DNA from: an uncultured Clostridia bacterium | Lineage (GTDB): Bacteria; Bacillota; Clostridia; Oscillospirales; Oscillospiraceae | Reading direction: 5' to 3' | Length of the DNA stretch: 64,000 nt | NCBI GenBank assembly: GCA_945864305.1 | Contig: CAMBAJ010000003.1 | Span: 1-64,000 of the forward strand | In this document: piece by piece, positions 6,635 through 14,699 of the stretch | Layout: the number at the start of each line of letters is the position of its first letter | Numbering within the stretch: the stretch's first letter is position 1 | The notes under the pieces: generated by a model | Databases searched by the model: none | Seen by the model: only the letters and a program-made list of their open reading frames with translations | What the model was told of the DNA's origin: nothing | Translations under genes and position numbers: made by a program

Positions 6635-9448
6635 ATGGATTACAACAAGACCATCAATCTGCCGAAGACCGACTTTCCCATGCGGGCGGGCCTGCCCAAG
6701 CGGGAGCCGGAGATGCTGAAGCGCTGGAAAGAGCAGGATGTGTACAACGAACTGCTGAAGAAGAATGAGGGCAAGCCCCTGTTCAACCTGCATGACGGCC
6801 CTCCGTTCTCCAACGGCAGCCTCCACATGGGCCACGCCCTGAACAAGTCCATCAAGGATTTCATCACCCGGTCTTACGCCATGCGGGGCTACTACACCCC
6901 TTATATCCCCGGCTGGGATAACCACGGCATGCCTATTGAATCCGCCATCATCAAGCAGAACAAGCTCAACCACAAGGCCATGAGCATCCCTGATTTCCGC
7001 TCCGCCTGCCATGACTTCGCCAAGCACTATATGGATGTCCAGAGCGAGGGCTTCCAGCGGCTAGGTGTCATCGGCGACTGGGAGCACCCCTACGCCACCA
7101 TGAATCCCGGCTTTGAGGCCGAGGAGGTCAAGGTCTTCGGCGAGATGTACAAGAAGGGCTATATCTACAAGGGATTGAAGCCCGTGTACTGGTGCGCCCA
7201 CGACGAGACCGCTCTGGCCGAGGCCGAGATCGAGTACCAGGACGACCCCTGCACCACCGTCTACGTCAAGTTCCCCATGCACGACGACCTGGGCAAGCTG
7301 TCCGGCTACGACAAGAGCAAGCTGTTCTTCGTGATTTGGACCACCACCATCTGGACCCTGCCCGGCAACCTGGCCATCGCCCTGCATCCCGACGAGCCCT
7401 ACGCCCTGGTGAAGGTCCCCTCCGGCGATGTGTTCATCATGGCCGAGGCCCTGACCGACAAGGTCATGCACATCGGCGGCTACGACAGCTACGAGATCGT
7501 GGAGACCCATCCCGGTGCCTTCTTCGAGAACATGCTGGCAGACCATCCCTTCCTGCCCAAGACCTCCCGCCTGCTGCTGGCCGACTACGTCACCATGGAC
7601 TCCGGTACCGGCTGCGTCCACACTGCCCCCGGCTTCGGCGCTGACGACTACCAGACCTGCAAGCGCTACGGCATGGACATGGTGGTGCCCGTCAACGATC
7701 AGGGCCGCCACACCGAGTACGCCGGCAAGTACGCCGGCATGACCACCGACGAGTCCAACCCCGTCATCCTGAACGACATGAAGGAGAGCGGCATGCTCTT
7801 CGCCTCTGAGGACATCGTCCACAGCTACCCCCACTGCTGGCGCTGCAAGAGCCCCATCATCTTCCGTGCCACTCCCCAGTGGTTCTGCTCCGTGGAGTCC
7901 TTCAAGGACGAGGCCTGCGCCGCCGCCGATGACGTCCGCTGGGTCCCCGCCTGGGGCGTGGACCGCATGAAGTCCATGATCCGCGAGCGCACCGACTGGT
8001 GCATTTCCCGCCAGCGCAAGTGGGGCCTGCCCATCCCCGTTGTCTACTGCAAGGACTGCGGCAAGCCCATTGTTACCGACGAGACCATCGCCGCCATCTC
8101 CGCCCTGTTTGAAAAAGAGGGCTCCAACGCCTGGTTCTCCAAGGAAGCCGCTGAAATTCTGCCCGAGGGCTTCACCTGCCCCCACTGCGGCGGCAGCACC
8201 GGCTTCGAGAAGGAGACCGACACCCTGGACGGCTGGTTTGACTCCGGCTCCACCCACTTCGCCGCCATGAAGCGGGACCAGGGCTTCTGGCCCGCCACCA
8301 TGTATATGGAGGGCTTGGACCAGTACCGCGGCTGGTTCCAGTCCGCGCTGCTGACCGCCGTCGGCGCCTTCGGTCAGGGCGCTCCCTTCAAGGAGTGCGT
8401 CACTCACGGCTGGACTGTGGACGGCGAGGGCAAGGCCATGCACAAGTCTCTGGGCAACGGCATGGACCCCGCTGAGATCTTCGACAAGTACGGCGCCGAC
8501 ATGCTTCGCCTGTGGGCCGCTTCCGCCGACTACCACGCCGACATGCGCTGCTCCGATGCCATCTTCAAGCAGCTCTCCCAGAACTACCTGAAGTTCCGCA
8601 ACACCGCCCGGTACTGCCTGGGCAACCTGGACGGCTTCAACGCCGATGACCTGGTGCCCGCTGCCGAGATGGAGGAGCTGGACCGCTGGGCCGTCACCCG
8701 CCTGAACGACCTCATTGAAAAGTGCTTCGCCGCCTATGACGAGTACGAGTTCAACGCCGTCACCCACGCTGTCAACGACTTCTGCGTGGTGGACATGTCC
8801 AACTTCTATCTGGATATCATCAAGGACCGCCTGTACTGCGAGGAGAAGGACGGTGCCAAGCGCCGCAGCGCCCAGACCGCCCTGTTCCTGATCCTGGACA
8901 CCATGACCAAGATCATGGCGCCCATCCTGGCCTTCACCTGCGACGAGATCTGGCAGGCCATGCCCCACCGCGCCGGCGACGACGCCCGCAACGTGGTGTT
9001 CAACGAGATGAACAAGCCCTTCACGGACTACGCGCTGGACGAAACGGCCATGGAGAAGTGGGCTGTGGTGGAGAGCTTGCGGGACGACGTGAACGCCGTT
9101 CTGGAGACCGCCCGCGCCCAGAAGAAGATCGGCAAGGCGCTGGAGGCCCATGTGGCCCTCCACGCCGGTGACGATGCCGCCGCCTCCGCGCTGATGCAGG
9201 TCATGGGCCTGAACCTGGCGGAGCTGTTCATCGTCTCCGACTGCACCGTGTCCAACGCCGATCCCGCAGAGGGCTCCGTGGCGGGTCAGGGCACCGCGTT
9301 CCCCGGCCTGACCGTGGAGGTCAGCGAGGCCAAGGGCGAGAAGTGCGAGCGCTGCTGGATGCACTCCACCCAGGTGGGCCAGGATGCCAACCATCCCACC
9401 CTGTGCCCCCGCTGCGCCGCCGTCGTGGCAAAGCTGCCCCAGTTCTGA
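6635..9448 (+). CDS. ileS: isoleucyl-tRNA synthetase
   Basis: A 937-residue class I aminoacyl-tRNA synthetase that charges tRNA-Ile. The HIGH motif is present as HMGH in PPFSNGSLHMGHALNKS, and the KMSKS-loop equivalent reads AMHKSLGNG. The CP1 editing domain includes FVIWTTTIWTLPGN, and a C-terminal zinc finger is visible (CERCW ... LCPRC). The start at 6635 follows AGGAGCGAGAG and gives normal family length; the track start at 6551 overlaps the zinc-ribbon gene out of frame. It is controlled by the upstream T-box and closed by a strong terminator. Confidence 0.97.
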   Translation: MDYNKTINLPKTDFPMRAGLPKREPEMLKRWKEQDVYNELLKKNEGKPLFNLHDGPPFSNGSLHMGHALNKSIKDFITRSYAMRGYYTPYIPGWDNHGMPIESAIIKQNKLNHKAMSIPDFRSACHDFAKHYMDVQSEGFQRLGVIGDWEHPYATMNPGFEAEEVKVFGEMYKKGYIYKGLKPVYWCAHDETALAEAEIEYQDDPCTTVYVKFPMHDDLGKLSGYDKSKLFFVIWTTTIWTLPGNLAIALHPDEPYALVKVPSGDVFIMAEALTDKVMHIGGYDSYEIVETHPGAFFENMLADHPFLPKTSRLLLADYVTMDSGTGCVHTAPGFGADDYQTCKRYGMDMVVPVNDQGRHTEYAGKYAGMTTDESNPVILNDMKESGMLFASEDIVHSYPHCWRCKSPIIFRATPQWFCSVESFKDEACAAADDVRWVPAWGVDRMKSMIRERTDWCISRQRKWGLPIPVVYCKDCGKPIVTDETIAAISALFEKEGSNAWFSKEAAEILPEGFTCPHCGGSTGFEKETDTLDGWFDSGSTHFAAMKRDQGFWPATMYMEGLDQYRGWFQSALLTAVGAFGQGAPFKECVTHGWTVDGEGKAMHKSLGNGMDPAEIFDKYGADMLRLWAASADYHADMRCSDAIFKQLSQNYLKFRNTARYCLGNLDGFNADDLVPAAEMEELDRWAVTRLNDLIEKCFAAYDEYEFNAVTHAVNDFCVVDMSNFYLDIIKDRLYCEEKDGAKRRSAQTALFLILDTMTKIMAPILAFTCDEIWQAMPHRAGDDARNVVFNEMNKPFTDYALDETAMEKWAVVESLRDDVNAVLETARAQKKIGKALEAHVALHAGDDAAASALMQVMGLNLAELFIVSDCTVSNADPAEGSVAGQGTAFPGLTVEVSEAKGEKCERCWMHSTQVGQDANHPTLCPRCAAVVAKLPQF

Positions 9449-9460
9449 AGAATCAATAAA

Positions 9461-9490
9461 AGCCCGGAAGCATCAGCTTCCGGGCTTTTT
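9461..9490 (+). terminator. rho-independent terminator after ileS
   Basis: AGCCCGGAAGC-ATCA-GCTTCCGGGCT followed by TTTT. Confidence 0.92.
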
Positions 9491-9549
9491 CCTGTCGATC
9501 GGTGGGAGCACCGCCTGCAAAGCCGTGCGCCGCTTTGCGCTCTGCACAG

Positions 9550-9578
9550 TTGCATTTCCCCGGAAAACCGTGTAAACT
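9550..9578 (+). promoter_or_regulatory. promoter of lspA-rluD
   Basis: TTGCAT (9550-9555) and TAAACT (9573-9578) with 17-bp spacing, 35 bp before lspA. Confidence 0.55.
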
Positions 9579-9613
9579 AAGGCAGAATCTCGAACGCTGG
9601 AAGGAGCCTTCCT

Positions 9614-10114
9614 ATGTTGTATGCTGTTTTCTCCGTCCTGGCCCTGGCCCTGCTGGCCTTGGACCAGTGGGTCAAGCACTGGATCACGGTCAACCTGCCC
9701 CTGGGAGAGGGCATGCCGTTTTTGCCCGGTTTCATGGAGCTGCGGACCGTCCACAACTACGGCGCCGCCTGGTCCAGCTTCTCCGGAATGCGCTGGGTGC
9801 TGGTGGCCGTTACCAGCTGCATCGTTCTGGCGGTGGCCTTCGCCCTGGTCCGCCGCATCGTCCGCCATCCCTTCGGCGTGGCCGCCTGCTTTTTGATCAT
9901 CTCCGGCGGCCTGGGCAACATCATCGACCGGGTCCGCCAGGGCTACGTGGTGGACATGTTCAACTTCCTGTTCATGGACTACCCCGTGTTCAACGTGGCG
10001 GATATCTGCGTGGTCTGCGGCTGCATCATGGGCGCCATCTACTACCTATGGCTCTACGAAAAATACGATAAAAAGGATAAAAAGCATGGAGATACAGACG
10101 CTCCAACCGAATAA
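9614..10114 (+). CDS. lspA: lipoprotein signal peptidase (signal peptidase II)
   Basis: A 166-residue polytopic membrane aspartyl protease that removes signal peptides from prolipoproteins. Four hydrophobic segments are visible, starting at MLYAVFSVLALALLALDQWV. The two catalytic aspartates lie in GNIIDRVRQGYVVDMF and FNVADICV, the expected family positions, and NYGAAWSSF is the conserved NxGAAF-like segment. GGAAGGAGCC precedes the start. It overlaps the next gene by 29 bases. The window also encodes lipoproteins (thiY and the 34-36 kb pair) that would be its substrates. Confidence 0.95.
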   Translation: MLYAVFSVLALALLALDQWVKHWITVNLPLGEGMPFLPGFMELRTVHNYGAAWSSFSGMRWVLVAVTSCIVLAVAFALVRRIVRHPFGVAACFLIISGGLGNIIDRVRQGYVVDMFNFLFMDYPVFNVADICVVCGCIMGAIYYLWLYEKYDKKDKKHGDTDAPTE

Positions 10115-11003
10115 GGAGGACGCCGGACAGCGGGTGGACGCCTGGCTGGCCGCCCATCTGGAGGACCTCACCCGCTCCGCCGCGGCGCGCCTGCTGGAGG
10201 AGGGCCGGGTCACCTGCGCCGGAAAGGCCCTGGCCAAGAACTACAAGCTCACCGGCGCCGAGACGCTGGAGGTCGCCCTGCCGGACCCGGAGCCGGTGGA
10301 CGTGGCGCCCCAGAACATTCCGCTGGATATCGTGTACGAGGACGGCGACGTCATCGTGGTGAACAAGCCCAAGGGTCTGGTGGTCCACCCGGCCCCCGGC
10401 CACCCCGACGGCACGCTGGTGAACGCCCTGCTGTACCACTGCGGGGACTCCCTCTCCGGCATCGGAGGGGAGCTGCGGCCCGGCATCGTCCACCGCATCG
10501 ACCGGGACACCTCCGGCCTCATCATCGCGGCGAAAAACGACTTCGCCCATCAGAAGCTGGCGGCCCAGCTCCAGGACCACACCTTGGCCCGGGTCTATGA
10601 GTGCGTGGTGGTGGGCAATCTGAAAGAGGACAGCGGCACCGTGGACGCCCCCATCGGACGGCATCCCGTGGACCGGAAGAAGATGGCGGTGGTGGCGAAT
10701 GGCCGTCCCGCCGTGACCCACTGGCGTGTGCTGGACCGGTTCCGGGGCTTCACCCATGTGGAGTGTCGGCTGGAGACCGGCCGGACCCATCAGATCCGTG
10801 TCCACATGGCCTATATCGGCCACCCGATCCTGGGGGATACGGTCTACGGCAGCAAAAAGCCCGTCCCCGGCCTCCAGGGCCAGTGCCTCCACGCCGTGGG
10901 CCTGCGGTTTCTCCACCCCCGGACAGGGGAGATGGTGGAGCTGCACTGCGGGTTGCCGGAGGAGTTCCGGGCGCAGCTGTGCAAACTGGCGGCAAAGCGC
11001 TGA
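10086..11003 (+). CDS. RluA/RluD-family 23S rRNA pseudouridine synthase
   Basis: A 305-residue enzyme that isomerises uridine to pseudouridine in RNA. An N-terminal S4 RNA-binding domain (residues about 12-70, with QRVDAWLAAHL and RLLEEGRVTCAGK) precedes the catalytic domain. The catalytic Asp lies in GIVHRIDRDTSGLIIAAKN, and LETGRTHQIRVHMAYIGHPILGD is the usual RluA-family block. VNKPKGLVVHPAPGH matches RluD-type enzymes best, but the exact target sites cannot be assigned. It is translationally coupled to lspA, an order common in Firmicutes. Confidence 0.93.
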   Translation: MEIQTLQPNKEDAGQRVDAWLAAHLEDLTRSAAARLLEEGRVTCAGKALAKNYKLTGAETLEVALPDPEPVDVAPQNIPLDIVYEDGDVIVVNKPKGLVVHPAPGHPDGTLVNALLYHCGDSLSGIGGELRPGIVHRIDRDTSGLIIAAKNDFAHQKLAAQLQDHTLARVYECVVVGNLKEDSGTVDAPIGRHPVDRKKMAVVANGRPAVTHWRVLDRFRGFTHVECRLETGRTHQIRVHMAYIGHPILGDTVYGSKKPVPGLQGQCLHAVGLRFLHPRTGEMVELHCGLPEEFRAQLCKLAAKR

Positions 11004-11019
11004 ATATGGACAAAGAGAT

Positions 11020-11058
11020 GGCGGAAAGTCCCCGGAAAAGGGGCTTTCCGCCATTTTT
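11020..11058 (+). terminator. rho-independent terminator after the pseudouridine synthase
   Basis: GGCGGAAAG-CCCC-GGAAAA-GGGG-CTTTCCGCC stem followed by ATTTTT. Confidence 0.85.
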
Positions 11059-11152
11059 GCGCGAAAATTACAAAGGAATATTTTTCAATGAAAAGTGAAA
11101 AATTGCACAAAAAGCAATCGATTACTTAACACAAATATGAGAAAATTGAGCG

Positions 11153-11181
11153 TTGACGCTGCCGCCGGAGGCTGATAGAAT
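11153..11181 (+). promoter_or_regulatory. promoter of the HPr-like gene
   Basis: TTGACG (11153-11158) and TAGAAT (11176-11181), 17-bp spacing. The leader that follows contains a short hairpin, GGGGTGCT-TG-AGCATCCC. Confidence 0.6.
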
Positions 11182-11239
11182 ATGGGCCGATCTCAGGGGT
11201 GCTTGAGCATCCCAGCAAGCACAGAAAGGAACATGCGAT

Positions 11240-11461
11240 ATGACGAAAACGATTGATATAAAGAGCAAGGAACAGGTGGAGAAAATCAGCGAGCTGGCCA
11301 GCCAGGCGCCCTACGGCGTGTGGCTGAGTACCGGCGCGGTGATGCTGGACGCCCGGTCTCTGCTGGGCCTGTTTGCCCTGGTGGGCAAGAGGGCCAGTGT
11401 TGTGGTTGGCGACCATGTGAATCCCAAGGCATTCGGCCATCTGGTGGATCAGATGCAGTAA
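11240..11461 (+). CDS. HPr-like protein without the active-site histidine
   Basis: A 73-residue protein with the size and overall pattern of phosphocarrier HPr: an N-terminal strand (KTIDIKSKEQVEKISELAS) and a later LDARSLLGLFALVGKRASVVV that mirrors the HPr helix around the regulatory site. The HARPA-type segment containing the phosphorylated His is absent; the corresponding stretch reads APYGVWLSTGAV. It is therefore unlikely to carry PTS phosphate and may have a regulatory role. It has its own promoter, GAAAGGAACATGCGAT before the ATG, and a strong terminator. Confidence 0.75.
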   Translation: MTKTIDIKSKEQVEKISELASQAPYGVWLSTGAVMLDARSLLGLFALVGKRASVVVGDHVNPKAFGHLVDQMQ

Positions 11462-11466
11462 AGCGC

Positions 11467-11509
11467 AGAGAAGGGGCTGCCGCGAAAGCGGCGGCCCCTT
11501 CTCTGTTAT
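11467..11509 (+). terminator. rho-independent terminator after the HPr-like gene
   Basis: AGAGAAGGGGCTGCCGC-GAAA-GCGGCGGCCCCTTCTCT, followed by GTTAT. Long stem, short U tract. Confidence 0.8.
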
Positions 11510-11611
11510 CCGGCACTTTTCACGCAAAGACCCACGGTTTTTCGCCTTGTGCTTTCCGGGCTTTCGTGATATGATATTTTAGTTAAAGTATCTGTATTCG
11601 GAGGAACGACT

Positions 11612-13024
11612 TTGGAACGAAACAATGTACTGGTCCCGGAAGCGGACCTCGCCCGCCAGCGGGAATTTGAGGAGAAGATCAAAGGGATGTTCACCGCCCG
11701 GGAGGCCCATCCCGTTGCCTGCGTGGACACCTTTGGCTGCCAGCAGAACGTGGCCGACGGCCAGAAGCTGATGGGCATGCTGGAGGCAATGAGCTTCACC
11801 TTCACGGACAAGCCCGCCGAGGCCGATCTGGTCATCCTAAACACCTGCGCCGTCCGGGAGCACGCCGAGGACCGGGTGTTCGGCAATCTGGGCGCCCTGA
11901 CCCACGCGAAAAAGGAAAACCCGGAGATGGTCATCGCCCTGTGCGGCTGCATGGCCCAGGAGCCCCGGGTCTCCCAGCGCATCAAAAAATCCTATCCTTT
12001 GGTAAATCTGGTGTTCGGCCCTCATGCCCTGTGGAAGTTCCCGGAGCTTCTCTGGCGGGTCTATGAGAGCCGCAAGCGGGTGTTCTCCGTGGACGACGAA
12101 CACGGCACTATCGCCGAGGGTATCCCCGTGGTGCGGGAGAAGGGCGTAAAGGCCTGGGTCTCCATCATGTACGGGTGCAACAACTTCTGCTCCTACTGCA
12201 TCGTGCCCTACGTCCGGGGCCGGGAGCGGAGCCGGGACCCCCAGTGTGTGTTGCAGGAGGTCCGGGAGTTGGTGGAGGCCGGGTACAAGGACATCACCCT
12301 GCTGGGCCAGAACGTCAACTCCTACGGCAACGACCTGAATCTGGGCTATGACTTCGCGGACCTGCTGGCGGATATTGATAAAATCCCCGGCGAGTACCTG
12401 ATCCGATTTATGTCCAGCCACCCCAAGGACGCCACGAAGAAACTGTTCGACACCATGGCCCGGTGTGAGCATGTGGCCAAGCAGCTCCACCTGCCCTTCC
12501 AGTCCGGCAATGACCGGGTCTTGCGCGAGATGAACCGGCGCTACACCCGGCAGCAGTATCTGGACCTGGTGAACTACGCGAAATCCGTCATGCCCGGTCT
12601 GGTACTGACCTCCGACGTCATCATCGGCTTCCCCGGCGAGACGGAATCGGAGGCCATGGACACCGTGTCCCTGGTGCGGGAGGTGGGCTTCGACGCCCTG
12701 TTCACCTTCATTTACAGCCCCCGTCCCGGCACGAAAGCGGCGGCCATGCCGGACCCCGCCTCCCGGGAGGAGAAGCAGAAGTGGTTCGACAAGCTCCTGG
12801 AGGTCCAGAACGCCATGTCCGCCAGGCTTCACGCCGCGTATGTGGGAAAGACCGTCCGGGTGCTGGTGGACGGCGAGAGCGACGATCCGGACTTTCCCCT
12901 TGCCTCCCGCACGGAGGGCAACCGCCTGGTGCGGCTCAAGGGGGACAAGAGCCTGATTGGCAGGTTCATCGACGTGAAGGTCACGGACAGCAACACCTGG
13001 GCGCTGTACGGCGAGCCGGTCTAA
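11612..13024 (+). CDS. miaB: tRNA-2-methylthio-N6-dimethylallyladenosine synthase
   Basis: A 470-residue radical-SAM methylthiotransferase acting at A37 of tRNAs that read UNN codons, after MiaA. The N-terminal cluster ligands lie in VDTFGCQQNV, LNTCAVREH and ALCGCMAQE; the radical-SAM CxxxCxxC is in GCNNFCSYCIVPYVRGRE; a TRAM domain ends the protein (GKTVRVLVDG). PFQSGNDRVLREMNRRYT is typical of MiaB rather than RimO or MtaB. The start is a TTG with GGAGG seven bases upstream; the nearby ATG at 11625 is out of frame. It meets the next gene tail to tail with a 4-bp overlap. miaA lies 10 kb downstream. Confidence 0.95.
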   Translation: MERNNVLVPEADLARQREFEEKIKGMFTAREAHPVACVDTFGCQQNVADGQKLMGMLEAMSFTFTDKPAEADLVILNTCAVREHAEDRVFGNLGALTHAKKENPEMVIALCGCMAQEPRVSQRIKKSYPLVNLVFGPHALWKFPELLWRVYESRKRVFSVDDEHGTIAEGIPVVREKGVKAWVSIMYGCNNFCSYCIVPYVRGRERSRDPQCVLQEVRELVEAGYKDITLLGQNVNSYGNDLNLGYDFADLLADIDKIPGEYLIRFMSSHPKDATKKLFDTMARCEHVAKQLHLPFQSGNDRVLREMNRRYTRQQYLDLVNYAKSVMPGLVLTSDVIIGFPGETESEAMDTVSLVREVGFDALFTFIYSPRPGTKAAAMPDPASREEKQKWFDKLLEVQNAMSARLHAAYVGKTVRVLVDGESDDPDFPLASRTEGNRLVRLKGDKSLIGRFIDVKVTDSNTWALYGEPV

Positions 13025-13272
13025 CGGTAGACCTCCCGGGCCAGACGGAAGGTCTCCAGAAAAAGCTGCTGAAACTCCAGGTCAACGAGGCCGTTGTATT
13101 CGTCCTCGTACTGGAGGTACAGCTCCTCCTGCTCCGGCGAGAACGTGCCGGACAGCCGCCGCAGGGCGGTTTCCGACCGGGCGGCCTGCGCGGCGTAGTC
13201 CGCCGGCAGCGGTGCCTTGGGCAGGCGCTCTTCCGTGAGATAGTGGTAGAGGGCGTCCAAATAATCGTCCAT
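13021..13272 (-). CDS. small helical protein of 83 residues, possibly DUF6809-like
   Basis: An acidic, helical 83-residue protein beginning MDDYLDALYHYLTEERLP and containing SETALRRLSGTFSPEQEELY. The pattern of an N-terminal LYxx segment followed by two helices recalls the DUF6809 family of short Clostridia proteins, but this is a weak resemblance. GGAGGT lies just upstream of the ATG. It is transcribed away from the HTH gene from a promoter that overlaps and faces the HTH promoter, so the two are probably co-regulated. No catalytic or membrane features are seen. Confidence 0.65.
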   Translation of the reverse strand: MDDYLDALYHYLTEERLPKAPLPADYAAQAARSETALRRLSGTFSPEQEELYLQYEDEYNGLVDLEFQQLFLETFRLAREVYR

Positions 13273-13291
13273 CGGGACCTCCTAAAACGAC

Positions 13292-13347
13292 ATTGACATG
13301 AATGTTTGTGTGCGATTATAATATCACACACGTTTGTGAGTGTCAAT
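13292..13347. promoter_or_regulatory. two overlapping face-to-face promoters in a palindromic region
   Basis: ATTGACA at 13292-13298 and TGTCAAT at 13341-13347 are perfect inverted repeats and supply a -35 hexamer to each strand. Plus strand: TTGACA, 18 bp, TATAAT (13317-13322). Minus strand: TTGACA, 17 bp, TATTAT (13323-13318). The -10 boxes of both promoters coincide. Inside are TTGTGTG/CACACA arms and two GTTTGTG direct repeats (13304-13310 and 13332-13338), likely operator half-sites for the adjacent HTH protein. Confidence 0.65.
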
Positions 13348-13361
13348 AGAAAGAGGCACAA

Positions 13362-13583
13362 ATGACTTTTTCTGAGCATCTTCTGCAGTTAAGAAAAACA
13401 AAAGGACTCAGTCAACCGGAGATTGCGGCGGCGGTCGGCATCAGTTGGCGGGGCTATCAGAATTATGAGCTTGGGTTGAGAGAACCCAAGCTGTCCACGC
13501 TGATCGCCCTGGCGGACTTTTACAGCATCTCCCTGGACGAGCTGGTCTGCCGGGAATGGCCGAAAGAGGAGGAACATGCATGA
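13362..13583 (+). CDS. XRE-family HTH regulator
   Basis: A 73-residue DNA-binding protein consisting almost only of a Cro/C1-type helix-turn-helix: HLLQLRKTKGLSQPEIAAAV is helix 1-2, GISWRGYQNYELGLREP covers the recognition helix, and LIALADFYSISLDELV closes the fold. The ribosome-binding site is weak (AAGAGG). Its stop overlaps the ATG of the metallo-beta-lactamase-fold gene (ATGA), so the two form an operon. It most likely binds the palindromic region directly upstream, controlling itself and the divergent 83-residue gene. Confidence 0.9.
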   Translation: MTFSEHLLQLRKTKGLSQPEIAAAVGISWRGYQNYELGLREPKLSTLIALADFYSISLDELVCREWPKEEEHA

Positions 13584-14407
13584 AGATCGTCACCTTACTG
13601 GAAAATACCGCCTGTGACGCGGGGCTGTGCGCCGCCCACGGGCTGAGCCTGTACATCGAGACGCCGAAGCATAAGATTCTGTTCGACATGGGCCCGGATG
13701 CCCGCTTCCTCGACAACGCGAAAAAGTTGGGCGTGGACCTGAGCGCGGTGGATATCGCGGTGCTGTCCCACGGCCATTACGACCACGGCGGCGGTCTGCG
13801 GGCCTTCTGCGAGATCAACAGCCAGGCAGACATCTTCATCCACACCGACGCCTTCGGCGACTTTTACGCTGTGGAGGAGGGCAAGGAGCCCCGCTACATC
13901 GGTCTGGACCCGGAGCTGTGGGAGCTGGAGAGCCGCATTGTCCCCACGTCGGAGTTTGTGAAGTTGGACGACGAGCTGACACTGTTCTCCAACGAGCCGG
14001 AGGTGTTTCCCGCCCTGGCGGCCAGCGCCAAGCTCCAGGTGGAGACACCGGAGGGCCTGCGGCCCGACTCCTTTACCCATGAGCAGAACCTGCTGGTGAC
14101 GGCCTGGGGCAAGTCCGTGCTGTTCGCGGGCTGCGCCCACCGGGGCATCGTCAACATTTTGGCGGGGGCAGAGACCTATCTGGGCCGCCGGCCCGACGTG
14201 ACCTTCGGTGGCTTCCACTTCTTTGAGCTGGACCCGGCGGACCCCAGGAGCGGCGAGCTGATCGAGGCCACCGGCAAGGCCCTGCTGGAGGGGGAGACGG
14301 TGTACTACACCGGCCACTGCACCGGGGAGTACGCCTACGGAAAGCTCCATGACATTCTTGGCGACCGCCTGCGCCGCATGACCGGCGGCAGCGTGGTGGA
14401 GATTTGA
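13580..14407 (+). CDS. metallo-beta-lactamase-fold hydrolase (COG1237-like)
   Basis: A 275-residue MBL-fold protein. The metal-binding signature appears as LSHGHYDHGGGL (the HxHxDH motif), with further ligand candidates in FAGCAHRGIVNI and YYTGHCTG. The N-terminal VTLLENTACDAGLC, followed by HGLSLYIET and ILFDMGP, matches the COG1237 group once annotated after a methanopterin enzyme; the true substrate in bacteria is unclear. I start at 13580, where GAGGAGG precedes an ATG overlapping the HTH stop, instead of the track start at 13556. Confidence 0.88.
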   Translation: MKIVTLLENTACDAGLCAAHGLSLYIETPKHKILFDMGPDARFLDNAKKLGVDLSAVDIAVLSHGHYDHGGGLRAFCEINSQADIFIHTDAFGDFYAVEEGKEPRYIGLDPELWELESRIVPTSEFVKLDDELTLFSNEPEVFPALAASAKLQVETPEGLRPDSFTHEQNLLVTAWGKSVLFAGCAHRGIVNILAGAETYLGRRPDVTFGGFHFFELDPADPRSGELIEATGKALLEGETVYYTGHCTGEYAYGKLHDILGDRLRRMTGGSVVEI

Positions 14408-14699
14408 GGCACGCAGCGGATGCACCCGCAACCGTGTTCCGGAACCACCCATACAATACCGGGCAGCGCGCAGCGAAGCGGAACGCGCGGGGCCTGTTGC
14501 TGAAAGCCCTGCGTTGACCACCCCGAAAGCAAGTCAGACTTCCATCTTGCGGCGGCAGACCATCCCTTTCCGCCGATGTCCGGCGCACCCGGCAGAAGGC
14601 CTCCGGACTTAGCCGGCACCGGCTGCCACGCCCCCGCCCTCCGGTCTGGAGGACAAAAACGCCATCCATTCAACACAGAAAGACAACGAGGTGAACCTC
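14408..14699. other. 292-bp G+C-rich gap before mutS, nothing recognised
   Basis: No convincing ORF, tRNA or known RNA. Small inverted repeats are present, for example AGCCGG-CA-CCGGCT and CCTCC-GGTCT-GGAGG near the 3' end. No good SigA promoter was identified by eye. It may hold an unrecognised structured RNA or degenerate sequence. Confidence 0.4.
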
